DNA from: Rhodococcus sp. 1168
GTDB lineage: Bacteria; Actinomycetota; Actinomycetes; Mycobacteriales; Mycobacteriaceae
Assembly: GCF_002091955.1 (NCBI RefSeq)
Contig: NZ_MKKY01000076.1
Location: forward strand, 44,534 to 108,533
Direction of reading: 5' to 3'
Length of the DNA: 64,000 nucleotides
Numbering within the stretch: position 1 is the stretch's first letter; each line of letters starts with the position of its first letter. Under the pieces are notes generated by a model. That model did not search any database. It saw only the letters and a list, made by a program, of their open reading frames with translations, and was not told the origin of the DNA. Shown here one piece after another: positions 35,850 to 45,801 of the stretch. A program made the position numbers and the translations under genes.

Positions 35850-36334
35850 GACGCGTCCTCCGCGGGCCGGAGCCGGACGAGAGTCTTGCGGACCGCCGTC
35901 GCCACGACGTCGCCGTGTTGGTTACGTCCGGTGTGGGCGAAGGTGACGATGCCCTCTCCGGGGCGAGATTTCGATTCGCGCTTGTCGACGATGAGCGTCT
36001 CCGCATACAGCGTGTCCCCGTGAAACATCGGCTTCGGGAACGTCACCTCGGAGAAACCGAGGTTGGCCACGATCGTGCCCTGCGTCAACTGCGCTACCGA
36101 GAGGCCGACGACTGTCGACAGGGTGAACATCGAGTTGACCAGTCGTGCGCCGAACGCTGTGCCCTCACTGAAGGCCGCGTCGAGATGCAACGCCTGGGTA
36201 TTCATCGTCTGCGCCGTGAAGAAGGTGTTGTCGGCCTCGGTGACCGTTCGGCCGGGCCGGTGTTCGTAGACGGTGCCGAGCTCCATCTCCTCGAACCACA
36301 GTCCACGCTGACGCACACGCTTGTCCGTAGTCAT
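35846..36334 (-). CDS. MaoC-like enoyl-CoA hydratase
   Basis: A 162-residue hot-dog protein. The hydratase 2 motif region reads RPGRTVTEADNTFFTAQTMNTQALHLDAAF, with the Asp and His-type positions, and SMFTLSTVVGLSV follows. In this operon it would hydrate the unsaturated branched acyl-CoA formed after carboxylation (methylglutaconyl-CoA type step), an inference. ATG at 36334 overlaps the dehydrogenase stop (ATGA). The frame stays open to 37156, but that is the shadow of the dehydrogenase gene. Confidence 0.82.
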   Translation of the reverse strand: MTTDKRVRQRGLWFEEMELGTVYEHRPGRTVTEADNTFFTAQTMNTQALHLDAAFSEGTAFGARLVNSMFTLSTVVGLSVAQLTQGTIVANLGFSEVTFPKPMFHGDTLYAETLIVDKRESKSRPGEGIVTFAHTGRNQHGDVVATAVRKTLVRLRPAEDAS

Positions 36335-37497
36335 AGTCCGAGCCCTCGTGCGATGAGCATCAACTGCACTTCGGTGGTCCCTTCGCCGATCTCGAGAATC
36401 TTGCTGTCCCGATAGTGCCGAGCAACGGTGTACTCGTTCATGAACCCGTATCCGCCGTGAATCTGCGTGGCGTCGCGCGCATTGTCCATTGCTGCTTCGG
36501 AGGCAACCAATTTCGCGATCGAAGCCTGCTTCTTGAATGGCTTTCCCGACAACATCAGCGCGGCCGCATCGTAATACGCTGTGCGGGCTGTATGTGCTCG
36601 CACTTCCATCCGCGCAATCTTGAATGCAATGGCCTGATTTCGTCCGATCGGTCCACCGAACGCTTCTCGTTGCTTGGAGTACTTCACGCTTTCGTCCACA
36701 CACCCTTGCGCAACGCCTACCGACAGTGCGGCGATGGCGATGCGTCCCTCGTCGAGAATGTGCAGAAAGTTGGCGTATCCGCGGCCCTGTTGGCCCAAGA
36801 GATTCTCGTACGGAACCCGGACGTCGGTGAAAGACAACGGATGTGTGTCGGATGCATTCCAGCCCACTTTGTCGTACGCCTTCTCCGCTACGAAGCCCGG
36901 AGTCGACGTCGGAACCAGGATCGATGAAATCTGCTTCCTTCCGGTCACCTCGTCGACACCGGTCACTGCGGTGACGGTGACCAGTTCGGTGATGTCGGTA
37001 CCCGAGTTGGTGATGAACTGTTTGCTGCCGTTGATGATCCATTCGCCGCCGACGAGTTTCGCGGTGGTCCGTGTCCCCCCTGCGTCGCTGCCTGCCCCGG
37101 GTTCGGTCAACCCGAAGGCCGCGAGCGAGCTTCCACTCGTCAATTTGGGCAACCATTCCTGCTTCTGCTCGTCGTTACCGAAGCGGTAGACCGGCATCGC
37201 GCCGAGGGAGACTCCAGCCTCGAGCGTGATGGCGACACTTTGATCCACCTTCCCCAGCTCTTCGAGGGCAAGACAGAGCGCAAAGTAGTCGCCGCCCATT
37301 CCGCCGTATTCCTCCGGGAACGGCAGGCCGAACAAGCCCATCTCGGCCATGCCGGCAACGACCTCGTACGGGAACGAGTGCTCGGCATCGTGTTTGGCCG
37401 ATACCGGCGCCACCACCGACGTGGCGAAGTCGGCGACACTCGCGATCAGCTGCTGGTACTCGTCGGGAAGGTTTCCGGTAGCAAGGTGATCGGTCAT
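36331..37497 (-). CDS. fadE19: Acyl-CoA dehydrogenase, FadE19/isovaleryl-CoA type
   Basis: A 388-residue flavoenzyme. FAD/substrate blocks are [17 protein letters not shown] and [12 protein letters not shown], with [27 protein letters not shown] and the C-terminal [34 protein letters not shown]. Its place between the carboxylase and maoC, as in the M. tuberculosis operon, suggests isovaleryl-CoA or another branched acyl-CoA as substrate. Start overlaps the accA1 stop (ATGA). Confidence 0.88.
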   Translation of the reverse strand: MTDHLATGNLPDEYQQLIASVADFATSVVAPVSAKHDAEHSFPYEVVAGMAEMGLFGLPFPEEYGGMGGDYFALCLALEELGKVDQSVAITLEAGVSLGAMPVYRFGNDEQKQEWLPKLTSGSSLAAFGLTEPGAGSDAGGTRTTAKLVGGEWIINGSKQFITNSGTDITELVTVTAVTGVDEVTGRKQISSILVPTSTPGFVAEKAYDKVGWNASDTHPLSFTDVRVPYENLLGQQGRGYANFLHILDEGRIAIAALSVGVAQGCVDESVKYSKQREAFGGPIGRNQAIAFKIARMEVRAHTARTAYYDAAALMLSGKPFKKQASIAKLVASEAAMDNARDATQIHGGYGFMNEYTVARHYRDSKILEIGEGTTEVQLMLIARGLGL

Positions 37498-39509
37498 GAC
37501 TTTCCTTCTTCCACTTCGGTTCTCGGGGTCACACGGGCAAGAGGTTGATCGACACGAACCTGCTCTCCCACTACGACAAGAAGTTCCACCGTTCCACCGA
37601 TCGGTGTTGTCATTGCATGTTCCATTTTCATTGCCTCGACGACGACGATCGCCGAGCCTGCCTCCACGGTGTCACCGCTCGATACACCTACGGCAATGAC
37701 GGTTCCCGGCATCGGGCTGGTCATGTCGGCAACTCCGGAGTGGCTGTCTTCACCACGAACACTGGTCTCTTCGACTGATGTGACGGCCCACGTACCGGCC
37801 GGTGATGACACCCAGACAGTAGCGTCGTCTTCGGCAAGCCGAAAGCGCGATCGCACGCCGCCGCGCAGCATGGCCACGTCTCCGTCGTCGGCACGAGTGA
37901 ACGACATCGGTTGCGATTTACCGTCGTCGACCGCTACCCATGCCTCCGACAAGGTGCCGCTCACATGCACATGCACGGTCCGTGTTCCCGATGACAGTCG
38001 ATAGGTCACAGGCTGGGCTCGGCCACCGATTCGCCAACCGCTCGGGACCGACCACGGTTGGGCAGGGTCCGACGCCGTCCACAGTGACGACCACAGGTGG
38101 ACGCCGGCGACCACGAGAATGTCGTCCGGAGCAGGCGCTGCCTCGAAATCCGCCAACCTGCGATCGAGCAATCCGGTATCGAGTCTTCCTGCGACGACAT
38201 CGCTGTCCGCCAACAGGAACCGAAGGAACTCGATATTGGTCACAATGCCCAACGCGGCGGTGTCGGCGAGCGCTCGATCGAGGGTATCGAGCGCAGAAGC
38301 TCGATCGGGGCCGTGCGCGATCACCTTGGCCAACATCGGGTCGTAGTCACTGCCGACGACGGACCCGACTCGAAGGCCCGAGTCGACGCGAACAGCTGAA
38401 GAGGCTGACGGTTCCCGAAGCGAGAGGACAGTCCCTCCGGTGGGCAGGAATCCTCGACCGGGATCCTCGGCGTAGACACGAGCTTCGATCGCATGACCGG
38501 TCAGGGTCACCTCGTCCTGCCGAATCGTGAGCGGTTCACCGCGTGCGATTCGAACCTGCCATTCGACAAGATCGAGCCCGGTGACCATTTCCGTCACCGG
38601 ATGCTCGACTTGAAGTCTGGTATTCATTTCCATGAAGAAGAACTCGTCGGGACGATCCGCCGACACGATGAATTCCACGGTGCCCGCGCCCGTGTAGTCG
38701 ACACTGCGGGCGGTGTCGCACGCCGCCTTCCCTATGCGTTCGCGTGTTGCCTCGTCCAGAAGCGGCGACGGCGCTTCCTCCACGACCTTCTGGTGCCTGC
38801 GCTGCAGGCTGCATTCGCGCTCACCGAGGTGCACGACGTTGCCGTACTGATCGGCGAGTATCTGCACTTCGATGTGCCTGGGCCGCAGGACGAACCGTTC
38901 GAGGAAGAGCGTGTCGTCGCCGAACGAGGAGGCCGCCTCGCGTCGTGCACTCGCCAACGCACCGGCAAGCGCTCCTGCCTCCTCGACCAGTCGCATGCCC
39001 TTGCCGCCGCCGCCTGCCGACGGCTTGACCAGGATCGGATAGCCGATGTTCTGGGCGGCATCGAGGAGGTCCGCGTCGGAAAGTCCTGGACGAGCGATAC
39101 CGGGCACTACCGGGACATCGAATTCCGCCACTGCGCTCTTGGCCGCGATCTTGTCGCCCATCACCTCGATTGCGGCAACGGGTGGACCCAGGAATGCCAG
39201 TCCGGCAGCCTCGCAGGCCGCAGCGAATTCGGCGTTTTCCGAGAGAAATCCGTAACCCGGATGGACACCCTGCGCACCGGTGCGGTGCGCGGCTTCTACG
39301 ACCTTGTCTATCGCGAGGTAGCTCTCACGCGCCGAGGCTGGGCCGAGGCGGACCGCCGTGTCTGCCTCACGGACGTGCCGCGCATCGACGTCGGCGTCAC
39401 TGAACACCGCAACGGATCGAATACCCATGCGCCGCAACGTTCGAATGACGCGAACCGCGATCTCGCCGCGATTGACTACCAGCACTGTGTCGATCTGTCT
39501 CGTCATCAC
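37494..39509 (-). CDS. accA1: Biotin-dependent acyl-CoA carboxylase alpha subunit
   Basis: A 671-residue subunit. The biotin carboxylase domain (1-450) shows the ATP-grasp [27 protein letters not shown] and [14 protein letters not shown]. The C-terminal biotinyl domain carries the acceptor Lys in [11 protein letters not shown]. With AccD1 it forms a 3-methylcrotonyl-CoA-type carboxylase in leucine catabolism, as known for the mycobacterial pair. Three bases separate it from accD1. Confidence 0.9.
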   Translation of the reverse strand: MMTRQIDTVLVVNRGEIAVRVIRTLRRMGIRSVAVFSDADVDARHVREADTAVRLGPASARESYLAIDKVVEAAHRTGAQGVHPGYGFLSENAEFAAACEAAGLAFLGPPVAAIEVMGDKIAAKSAVAEFDVPVVPGIARPGLSDADLLDAAQNIGYPILVKPSAGGGGKGMRLVEEAGALAGALASARREAASSFGDDTLFLERFVLRPRHIEVQILADQYGNVVHLGERECSLQRRHQKVVEEAPSPLLDEATRERIGKAACDTARSVDYTGAGTVEFIVSADRPDEFFFMEMNTRLQVEHPVTEMVTGLDLVEWQVRIARGEPLTIRQDEVTLTGHAIEARVYAEDPGRGFLPTGGTVLSLREPSASSAVRVDSGLRVGSVVGSDYDPMLAKVIAHGPDRASALDTLDRALADTAALGIVTNIEFLRFLLADSDVVAGRLDTGLLDRRLADFEAAPAPDDILVVAGVHLWSSLWTASDPAQPWSVPSGWRIGGRAQPVTYRLSSGTRTVHVHVSGTLSEAWVAVDDGKSQPMSFTRADDGDVAMLRGGVRSRFRLAEDDATVWVSSPAGTWAVTSVEETSVRGEDSHSGVADMTSPMPGTVIAVGVSSGDTVEAGSAIVVVEAMKMEHAMTTPIGGTVELLVVVGEQVRVDQPLARVTPRTEVEEGKS

Positions 39510-39512
39510 AAC

Positions 39513-41090
39513 TCACATCCGGAAAACGCCGTAGGAGACCGGCCCGAGCGGCGCGTGAGCGCTCGCCGACAGAGCAAGTCCGAGAACAGTTCTGGTGTCC
39601 GCGGGGTCGATGATTCCGTCGTCCCACAATCGCGCGGTCGAGTAGTAAGGGTTGCCCTGCGATTCGTATTGCTCTCGAATCGGCGCTTTGAACGTCTCCT
39701 GCTCTTCGCCGGACCATGGCTTGCCGGCCGCATCGAGTTGTTCACTACGCACCGTGGACAGTACCGAGGCTGCCTGTTCACCGCCCATGACGGAGATACG
39801 AGCGTTCGGCCACATCCACAGAAAGCGCGGGGAATAGGCGCGGCCGCACATCGAATAGTTGCCCGCGCCGTATGAACCGCCGATGACGACGGTGAACTTT
39901 GGGACCCGGGCGCACGCGACCGCGGTCACCATTTTGGCGCCGTGCTTGGCGATGCCGCCCGCTTCGTAGTCTCTGCCGACCATGAAACCAGCGATGTTCT
40001 GCAGGAACACGAGTGGAATGCTGCGTTTGTCGCACAATTCGATGAAGTGCGCGCCCTTCATCGCCGATTCCGCGAACAGCACGCCGTTGTTGGCAATGAT
40101 TCCGACCGGATGTCCATGCAGATGCGCGAACCCGGTGACGAGCGTCTTGCCGTACTCCGACTTGAACTCGTCGAACTCCCCGCCGTCGACGATGCGGATG
40201 ATGACTTCGCGAACGTCGTACGGGATGCGCGAGTCGATCGGCACCACGTCATAAAGGTCTTGCTGATCGACGGTGGCATCGCGGGCCTGCAGTATCGGCC
40301 ACGATGCCGCAGGAATCGGCCCGAGAGTGCCAACGATTCGACGCACTCGGCGCAGTGCGTCCCGGTCGTCGTCGGCAAGGTAGTCGGTCACCCCGGATAC
40401 TTTCGAATGCAGGTCACCGCCCCCGAGCTCCTCGGCTGTGACGACTTCACCTGTTGCTGCTTTGACCAGCGGCGGTCCCCCGAGAAAAATCGTGCCCTGA
40501 TTCTTGACGATGATGGCTTCGTCGCTCATCGCGGGAACGTAGGCGCCGCCCGCCGTGCACGAGCCCATGACGGCCGCGATCTGTGCAATACCTGCCGCGC
40601 TCATCGTTGCCTGGTTGAAGAAGATCCTGCCGAAGTGCTCGCGATCGGGAAACACCTCGTCCTGCCGCGGAAGGAATGCTCCACCTGAATCGACGAGGTA
40701 GATGCAGGGCAGTCGATTCTGCGCTGCGATCTCCTGCGCGCGCAGGTGCTTCTTCACTGTGAGCGGATAATAGGTGCCGCCCTTGACGGTCGCATCGTTG
40801 GCGACGATGACGCACTCACGGCCGGACACTCTGCCGATTCCCGCGATCATTCCGGCGCCCGGGCACTCGTCGTCGTAGATTCCGGAGGCTGCCAGCGCGG
40901 CGATCTCGAGAAAGGGGCTGCCGGGATCGAGCAACTCGTTCACACGATCGCGCGGTAGTAGTTTGCCTCTTGCTACGTGTCGCTCGCGGGACTTCTCGCT
41001 GCCTCCGAGTGCAGCGCGGTCCAGCTTCTCGCCCAGTTCTTCGACAAGTCTCTTGTGTTCGAGCCTGTTGGCTTCGATATCGATCGCCAT
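39513..41090 (-). CDS. accD1: Acyl-CoA carboxylase beta (carboxyltransferase) subunit
   Basis: A 525-residue carboxyltransferase with two crotonase-like halves. Oxyanion Gly-rich stretches are [20 protein letters not shown] and [38 protein letters not shown]. The match to MCC beta subunits suggests 3-methylcrotonyl-CoA. First gene of the leftward operon. Its ATG is 110 bases from the divergent TetR gene, across a region rich in TTAA repeats. Confidence 0.9.
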   Translation of the reverse strand: MAIDIEANRLEHKRLVEELGEKLDRAALGGSEKSRERHVARGKLLPRDRVNELLDPGSPFLEIAALAASGIYDDECPGAGMIAGIGRVSGRECVIVANDATVKGGTYYPLTVKKHLRAQEIAAQNRLPCIYLVDSGGAFLPRQDEVFPDREHFGRIFFNQATMSAAGIAQIAAVMGSCTAGGAYVPAMSDEAIIVKNQGTIFLGGPPLVKAATGEVVTAEELGGGDLHSKVSGVTDYLADDDRDALRRVRRIVGTLGPIPAASWPILQARDATVDQQDLYDVVPIDSRIPYDVREVIIRIVDGGEFDEFKSEYGKTLVTGFAHLHGHPVGIIANNGVLFAESAMKGAHFIELCDKRSIPLVFLQNIAGFMVGRDYEAGGIAKHGAKMVTAVACARVPKFTVVIGGSYGAGNYSMCGRAYSPRFLWMWPNARISVMGGEQAASVLSTVRSEQLDAAGKPWSGEEQETFKAPIREQYESQGNPYYSTARLWDDGIIDPADTRTVLGLALSASAHAPLGPVSYGVFRM

Positions 41091-41118
41091 AGTGGTGCCA
41101 CTCCCTGACCGAACTTTG

Positions 41119-41136
41119 GGTTAATCATCACTAACC
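41119..41136. promoter_or_regulatory. Inverted repeat in the accD1/TetR divergent promoter
   Basis: GGTTA-N8-TAACC, and a larger pair GTTAATCA (41120-41127) with TGATTAAC (41155-41162). AT-rich sequence here contrasts with the surrounding GC-rich genes. Candidate operator for the adjacent TetR regulator, based on position and symmetry only. Confidence 0.45.
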
Positions 41137-41200
41137 GAAATTAATAGTAAACTCTGATTAACTGAGTTGTCCAGTATCGAACCGGAGGCGGAATCTCACC

Positions 41201-41806
41201 ATGAGCGCAGCGTCGCCGCCTGCCGAGTCGAAACCGACGATCCGCGAGCAGCGCAAGGCCGCACGACGCATCGAGCTTCTCGATGCAGCTGCCGAACTGT
41301 TCGCCGAGCGCGGCTACGCAGCCGTACGGCTCGAGGATCTCGGCGCCGCAGTCGGCATCAGTGGACCTGCGGTATATCGCCACTTCCCCAACAAGGAAGC
41401 AGTCCTCGTCGAGTTACTGGTGGACATTTCCGACTACCTACTGGCCGGTGGCCGACGGGTCGTGCGGGACGCCACTGACGCGTCCGGCACGATCTCCGAA
41501 CTGGTCGACTTTCACCTCGACTTCGCACTGAGTAAGCCGGCGTTGATCCGAATTCAAGATCGCGATCTGGCGAATCTGCCGACATCCGCTCGACGCGATG
41601 TCCGGCGCAAGCAGCGTGAATACGTCGAGGTCTGGGTCGGTGCACTCCGCGGATCCGACCCGAAACTGCACGAAGGCGATGCCCGTACCAAAGCGCACGC
41701 CGTGTTCGGTCTGTTGAATTCAACCCCGCACAGCATCGGCCGGAGCATGTCTCGCCGATCGCGCGAAGTGCTCAGGGAGATGGCAAACGCCGCGCTCGGG
41801 GCATAG
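41201..41806 (+). CDS. TetR-family regulator of the acc operon
   Basis: A 201-residue TetR protein. The helix-turn-helix is RIELLDAAAELFAERGYAAVRLEDLGAAVGISGPAVYRHFPNKEAV, followed by a helical ligand domain of the TetR_C kind. It is divergent from accD1 and probably represses the five-gene leucine/branched acyl-CoA operon, with a CoA ester as inducer (inference). ATG 41201 gives a normal length. Confidence 0.85.
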   Translation: MSAASPPAESKPTIREQRKAARRIELLDAAAELFAERGYAAVRLEDLGAAVGISGPAVYRHFPNKEAVLVELLVDISDYLLAGGRRVVRDATDASGTISELVDFHLDFALSKPALIRIQDRDLANLPTSARRDVRRKQREYVEVWVGALRGSDPKLHEGDARTKAHAVFGLLNSTPHSIGRSMSRRSREVLREMANAALGA

Positions 41807-41847
41807 TAAATTCGGGACGGCCTCTGTCCGAAGAGAAGGCCGAAGCC

Positions 41848-42036
41848 ATGTTCGCCCTCGATACCAAAACCCGTCGCACGACCATCTTGGCATCCCTGGC
41901 TCGATTCCTCGGCCCGTCGGCTTTCGATCCCGTCGTGTACTACGAGTCGGATTGGGGCTCGGAAGAGTGGACGCGCGGCGCTGTCCGGATGTGCGAGCGC
42001 ACGGTCGCCGCCATCATCGCGCAACTCCGAACGTAA
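41848..42036 (+). pseudogene. Remnant of a flavin monoamine oxidase
   Basis: A 62-residue ORF. TKTRRTTILASLARFLGPSA followed by FDPVVYYESDWGSEEWTRGA is the characteristic region before the FAD-binding end of bacterial monoamine oxidases, and AVRMCERTVAAIIAQL resembles the final helix. The 40-50 residues that normally lie between (His/Gly-rich FAD loop) are missing, as if deleted at the shared GA. The N-terminal 350 residues are also absent. It is probably a decayed gene, not a functional small protein. Confidence 0.6.
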
Positions 42037-42062
42037 CGCGGGTCCGTGAACGGCCCGATTGC

Positions 42063-42833
42063 TCAGTCGCGCCTTTCCAGCTGGATCGCTTGCACCAATG
42101 CCGGCAATCCGACTGCTGCAGTGGTACGCCAGCGGTGGTCGGCCATATCCGATATCTCCGTCTCCACGGGGTTGATCTCGACCACAGTCGCGCCACAGCT
42201 GCGTGCCATTGCCGGCAGCCCAGCGAACGGGAAGACGGCGCCGGACGTCCCGACGACCAATACGAGATCAGCGCTTTCGACGGCGTTCACCGCTGACGCC
42301 CACTCGGACTCCGGCAGCGGTTCGCCGAACCACACTGCTCCCGGACGCATAGGACCCCCGCACTCCGGACACGGCGGCGGCGGAACCCGCTCCGTCTGCT
42401 CCTCGGTCGGCTCGTATGCAGGCTCGGAGTGAACCCCGCATTCGGAACAGCGTGGATCGAACAAACTACCGTGTACATGCGATATGACCTTGGAGCCTGC
42501 GCGCTCGTGCAAATCGTCGACGTTCTGGGTAGCGATGTCGAGATGCGAACGCTGTTGCCACGTTGTCAGTGCGAGATGACCGGCGTTCGGCTGCGCCCGG
42601 CGGACAAGCTCGGTGCGCCACTGGTACCAACCCCACACCAGATCACTGTCGCGTGCCCAACCCTCCGGGCTCGCCAGAGCAGCGGGTTCGAAGTTGGACC
42701 ACAGTCCAGTTTGCGCGTCGCGGAACGTCGATATCCCGGATTCGGCCGACATTCCAGCGCCCGTCAGGACCGTCACCCGCGACGCACTACGCGCGAGTGT
42801 GACTATGGCGCTTGGCAGCTCGACATTGTTCAT
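42063..42833 (-). CDS. cobB: Sir2-family NAD-dependent deacylase, class III
   Basis: A 256-residue sirtuin. GAGMSAESGISTFRD binds NAD, TQNVDDLHERAGS and VHGS carry the catalytic His, and two CxxC pairs (CSEC and CPEC) bind zinc. The YxxR motif (YQWRTE), typical of Sirt5-like desuccinylases and demalonylases, is present. It would remove acyl groups from lysines of metabolic enzymes and so may respond to acyl-CoA traffic. Convergent with the amine-oxidase relic. Confidence 0.88.
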   Translation of the reverse strand: MNNVELPSAIVTLARSASRVTVLTGAGMSAESGISTFRDAQTGLWSNFEPAALASPEGWARDSDLVWGWYQWRTELVRRAQPNAGHLALTTWQQRSHLDIATQNVDDLHERAGSKVISHVHGSLFDPRCSECGVHSEPAYEPTEEQTERVPPPPCPECGGPMRPGAVWFGEPLPESEWASAVNAVESADLVLVVGTSGAVFPFAGLPAMARSCGATVVEINPVETEISDMADHRWRTTAAVGLPALVQAIQLERRD

Positions 42834-43132
42834 GGTGGCTAGTGTGCCATGGCATACCGACTGGCATCTGGATGGTCTCGGCAGGGATCACCGTGCCTAC
42901 TGAGGCCCGTACCCGCGAACGAACCCCAGCGACCGATGAGACCGAGCTCGACCGAAGAAAACCACCGAACCGGACGAAAATAGTATTGTGCGACAACACA
43001 TTACAGCTTTCCGACCAAGCGGCACGTTACCCGTCCGTTACTTTTGTGATTATTCCGTTATCCAATGGGTTGCAGAGCAGCTACTTCCCTGCTTCATGCT
43101 TGTTTCAGCACGATCTGAAACGAGGAGTGGGC
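42834..43132. promoter_or_regulatory. Gene-free 300-base region with an inverted repeat before the small membrane gene
   Basis: No ORF with support. The region is AT-richer than its surroundings in the part 42975-43070. Just before the ribosome site of the next gene is GTTTCAG (43102-43108) N6 CTGAAAC (43115-43121), a perfect 7-bp inverted repeat that could be an operator or an RNA hairpin that hides the GAGGAG. It must also hold the divergent sirtuin promoter. Confidence 0.45.
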
Positions 43133-43330
43133 ATGAACTACGCAACGCTCGACGAGGATTCCCAACGCATGAACCTGATCCCCCAGGTGCATCATCGCCT
43201 GGTCCTCGGTTCCGCATTCGGGGCGATCACGGCCGCCGCGATCGCATTGTCGCTGGGCGGACACGCCCTCGCACTGATGATAGGTGCTCTTGCACTTGGC
43301 ATCGTCGGTCTCCTCGCCGCCACCCTCTGA
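43133..43330 (+). CDS. Small two-helix membrane protein
   Basis: A 65-residue protein. A short hydrophilic N-terminus (NYATLDEDSQRMNLIPQVHHR) is followed by two hydrophobic helices made of Ala/Leu/Gly. GAGGAG seven bases before ATG marks the start. A hairpin overlaps the upstream part of the ribosome site. No family recognised. It lies 20 bases before the DICT-domain gene and may be cotranscribed. Confidence 0.6.
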   Translation: MNYATLDEDSQRMNLIPQVHHRLVLGSAFGAITAAAIALSLGGHALALMIGALALGIVGLLAATL

Positions 43331-43350
43331 TCTCTCCGGCCCGACACAGC

Positions 43351-44460
43351 ATGACTCTTCACTACTCCCCCATCTGCAGACTCGACGATGACGCCATCGG
43401 CGGTGTGAAGATCGATCTGGACGAGCGCATCGGCGGAATGGACGAGTTCGACGATGCGCTGCCCGGCGCATCGAGTGCGGCGGTCGACAGCGCCGGATGG
43501 ATCACGCCGTTGCTGATCGGCAATGGGATAGCGTCGGACGCTTGCGGGACGTTCGTGGTGAACGAGAGTTCGATGGTCGACAACCCGGCGAAGACCTTGC
43601 TCGCGGTCGAGAAGGCCAGAGCACGAAACAGCATAATTGCGGTCGACGACGTCGGCGGGCAGCTCGCGTCCCTCGGAATACTGCCTCTGATCGAACCTGA
43701 CCTCATTGTTTTGTCACCTGAGATGAGCGCTTCCGATCTCGACCCGCATGTAGCCAGGGCCACCCATGTGCTCGCGGCCCAAGCCGAGCGGACCGGCGCA
43801 GTGATCGTCGCCAGTGGTGTCGATTCCGAAGCGCATCGCGTCAGAGCACTCGGACTGGGGGCAACCTTCGGAATCGGTTTGCTGTATCCACCCATGTCCT
43901 CACCCAAGTCGCTGTCGGACAGCACTTCTCGCGCCATCCTCGCGTCACACACCTGGAGTACTCCTGACGCCGACTCGTCGTCGCCGTTCGCGATCGCATC
44001 TGCCGGTCGTGTTGTGACCCGAAGCCCCAAGAACCTGCTCGTCGCGATGAGCACGCACATCGAATGGCAGGCGTCGATGGCCGGACCGGAGACCTTGATA
44101 CTCGGAACATTTCAACACGATCGACATTTCCGAGGCAATACGAAGGACCGCTGGCAAGCGATGGCCGAACACAGCGCCTATACCGGCGTATGCGGCGTCG
44201 GGATGGCAGACACGTCCGATATCCACATCCACCGAGCATCCCTCGACCCCGCCGACGGTATGACCGAGGAATGGAACGTCGTGGTTCTGGGGGCTCACTT
44301 CTGCTGTGCATTGTCCGCACGAGAGATGAACTCCGGGGACTCAGGACCGGACCGGAAGTTCGACTACGTCATCTCACACGATCGCTGCACGGTTGTTCGC
44401 TGCGCCAAGGCCATTCTGCAGAGATTCGATGGCTCCGCGGTGGTTCGAGTGCCAGGCTGA
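43351..44460 (+). CDS. Degenerate EAL-domain protein with C-terminal DICT sensor domain
   Basis: A 369-residue protein. The first 190 residues follow the EAL fold (YSPICRLDDDAIGG, IAVDDVGGQLASLGILPLIEPDLIVLSPEM, VIVASGVDSEAHRVRALGLGATFGIGLLYPP). The EAL Glu position reads Lys (GVKIDLD), the Lys of KxD and the Glu of AEGVE are gone, so c-di-GMP hydrolysis is not expected. Residues about 205-365 form a DICT domain (LILGTFQHDRHF, DEWNVVVLGAHFCCAL-like EEWNVVVLGAHFCCALSARE, FDYVISHDR). Likely a sensor or c-di-GMP-binding regulator. Confidence 0.72.
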   Translation: MTLHYSPICRLDDDAIGGVKIDLDERIGGMDEFDDALPGASSAAVDSAGWITPLLIGNGIASDACGTFVVNESSMVDNPAKTLLAVEKARARNSIIAVDDVGGQLASLGILPLIEPDLIVLSPEMSASDLDPHVARATHVLAAQAERTGAVIVASGVDSEAHRVRALGLGATFGIGLLYPPMSSPKSLSDSTSRAILASHTWSTPDADSSSPFAIASAGRVVTRSPKNLLVAMSTHIEWQASMAGPETLILGTFQHDRHFRGNTKDRWQAMAEHSAYTGVCGVGMADTSDIHIHRASLDPADGMTEEWNVVVLGAHFCCALSAREMNSGDSGPDRKFDYVISHDRCTVVRCAKAILQRFDGSAVVRVPG

Positions 44461-44463
44461 CCT

Positions 44464-45801
44464 TCACCAGGACAACCACGGCTCCGATTGGGACACCTGC
44501 ACACCTGCTGTCGCGGCGGGGATTCGACGCACGCCGAACAACGAGTCCATCAACTCCGATTCACTCCGTCCGGACTCTGCGACCCAACGGCGGCTTCGAT
44601 GTAGAGCTCGCGACGTCCACACCGTCACTGCGGCATCGTCGATTCCACTACTACTGCTATCGCCGGCGAAGTCGACTTTCACACCGCCAGCAGCGCCTGG
44701 CCCCACCTCGGCACACAACCGCCGCAACGAGTCCTCGCCGAACACCACCCGACCGGTCACCTCTACGAGAAATCGACACCGCGCACGTATCCAGGCATCG
44801 GGTTCACCGAGATGGACCCTCGAATCACCCAGTCCCAGTTCGTGATAGAGGCTCGAGGCTCTGTCGCCTACGATCCAGACACCACAGTCCTCTGCTGCAC
44901 CGACCGAAGATGCGATCGTCACCGACAACGACGCCGCGCTGTGTGAGTCCGACGCTACGATAACGACACAGTCCGGAACGCGGTATCGAAGCCCCGACCT
45001 TCTGGCCGCAGGGTCGGTGATCAACGGTGCAAGTTTCAAGGCCTCGGTATTCTTGGAGTCCGTCCGTGCCGACACGGATCGCTCGGCCCAGTCGGGGCCG
45101 TCGTGCCAGGCAACGGCTGAGCGTTCGTAGGCGAATACGGCGCCCGCCATGAAGGCGCGGTTGGCGAACTCCCAGTCCTCCCCTCCGTACTGCACGAAGG
45201 ACTCGTCGAAACCTCCGACGGCATCGAACAGTGAACGCCCACAGGTCATCACTGCGCTGATCATGTACTTGTACGCGTCCCATCCTGGGTGCAGGAGATC
45301 CGCTGTCCGATCGTAAGCCTCGACCAGCCAGGCTCGTTCGGTCACCGCGGACGAAAAATGTTTCCGCCTCCCGACCACCAGCGCATCGGGAAGAATCGAG
45401 GGCAACCGTGTTGCCGCGCATATGTAGTCGGGCGTCGGCACGGTATCTGCGTCCAGAAAACACAGAACAGAACCACACGAGGCGGACACCCCGAGGTTTC
45501 GTGCGGCAGCCGCTCGAAATCCTTTGTCTTCCTGTCGGACGGTCATGATGTTCAACTGTTCGCCCCATCGATCGATGGGCGGCGGCTGCGAGGATCCGTC
45601 GTCGGCAACGACTACTTCGAGTCGATCCGCCGGGTAGGTCTGCTCGGTCAACGCAGCCAAGACGAGGGACAGCTGACTCGGTTGGTCGTAGTAGGGAATG
45701 ATCACGCTGACGACGGGATATCGCGACGGGCCGTGCACACGATCCCACTCGTTGTCGGGCACCAACACCCTGCCATCGCCGATCTCTACGATGCCGGTCA
45801 C
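44464..45801 (-). CDS. GT2-family glycosyltransferase, two-part
   Basis: A 445-residue protein. The GT-A domain has VSVIIPYYDQPSQL, VVVADDGSS, FRAAAARNLGV, the DxD motif LDADT and GGEDWEFANRAF. The last 150 residues form a second, less conserved domain. GTG at 45801 overlaps the stop of the upstream gene (GTGA). The frame open to 46149 lacks family similarity. Last of three leftward genes (WcbI-GT4-GT2). It probably extends a surface polysaccharide, with donor and acceptor unknown. Confidence 0.78.
   Translation of the reverse strand: MTGIVEIGDGRVLVPDNEWDRVHGPSRYPVVSVIIPYYDQPSQLSLVLAALTEQTYPADRLEVVVADDGSSQPPPIDRWGEQLNIMTVRQEDKGFRAAAARNLGVSASCGSVLCFLDADTVPTPDYICAATRLPSILPDALVVGRRKHFSSAVTERAWLVEAYDRTADLLHPGWDAYKYMISAVMTCGRSLFDAVGGFDESFVQYGGEDWEFANRAFMAGAVFAYERSAVAWHDGPDWAERSVSARTDSKNTEALKLAPLITDPAARRSGLRYRVPDCVVIVASDSHSAASLSVTIASSVGAAEDCGVWIVGDRASSLYHELGLGDSRVHLGEPDAWIRARCRFLVEVTGRVVFGEDSLRRLCAEVGPGAAGGVKVDFAGDSSSSGIDDAAVTVWTSRALHRSRRWVAESGRSESELMDSLFGVRRIPAATAGVQVSQSEPWLSW

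Noticed and set aside
36335..37156. Open frame extending maoC upstream to 37156
   Set aside because: The extra 274 codons are the out-of-frame shadow of the acyl-CoA dehydrogenase and show no protein family. The ATG at 36334 overlaps the previous stop as in the other operon genes.
38493..39875. Long plus-strand ORF of 460 codons opposite accA1/accD1
   Set aside because: Antisense shadow of GC-rich codons. The opposite strand holds full-length carboxylase subunits with all motifs. The same applies to 928-1719, 8432-9715, 15722-17146 and 54373-55515.
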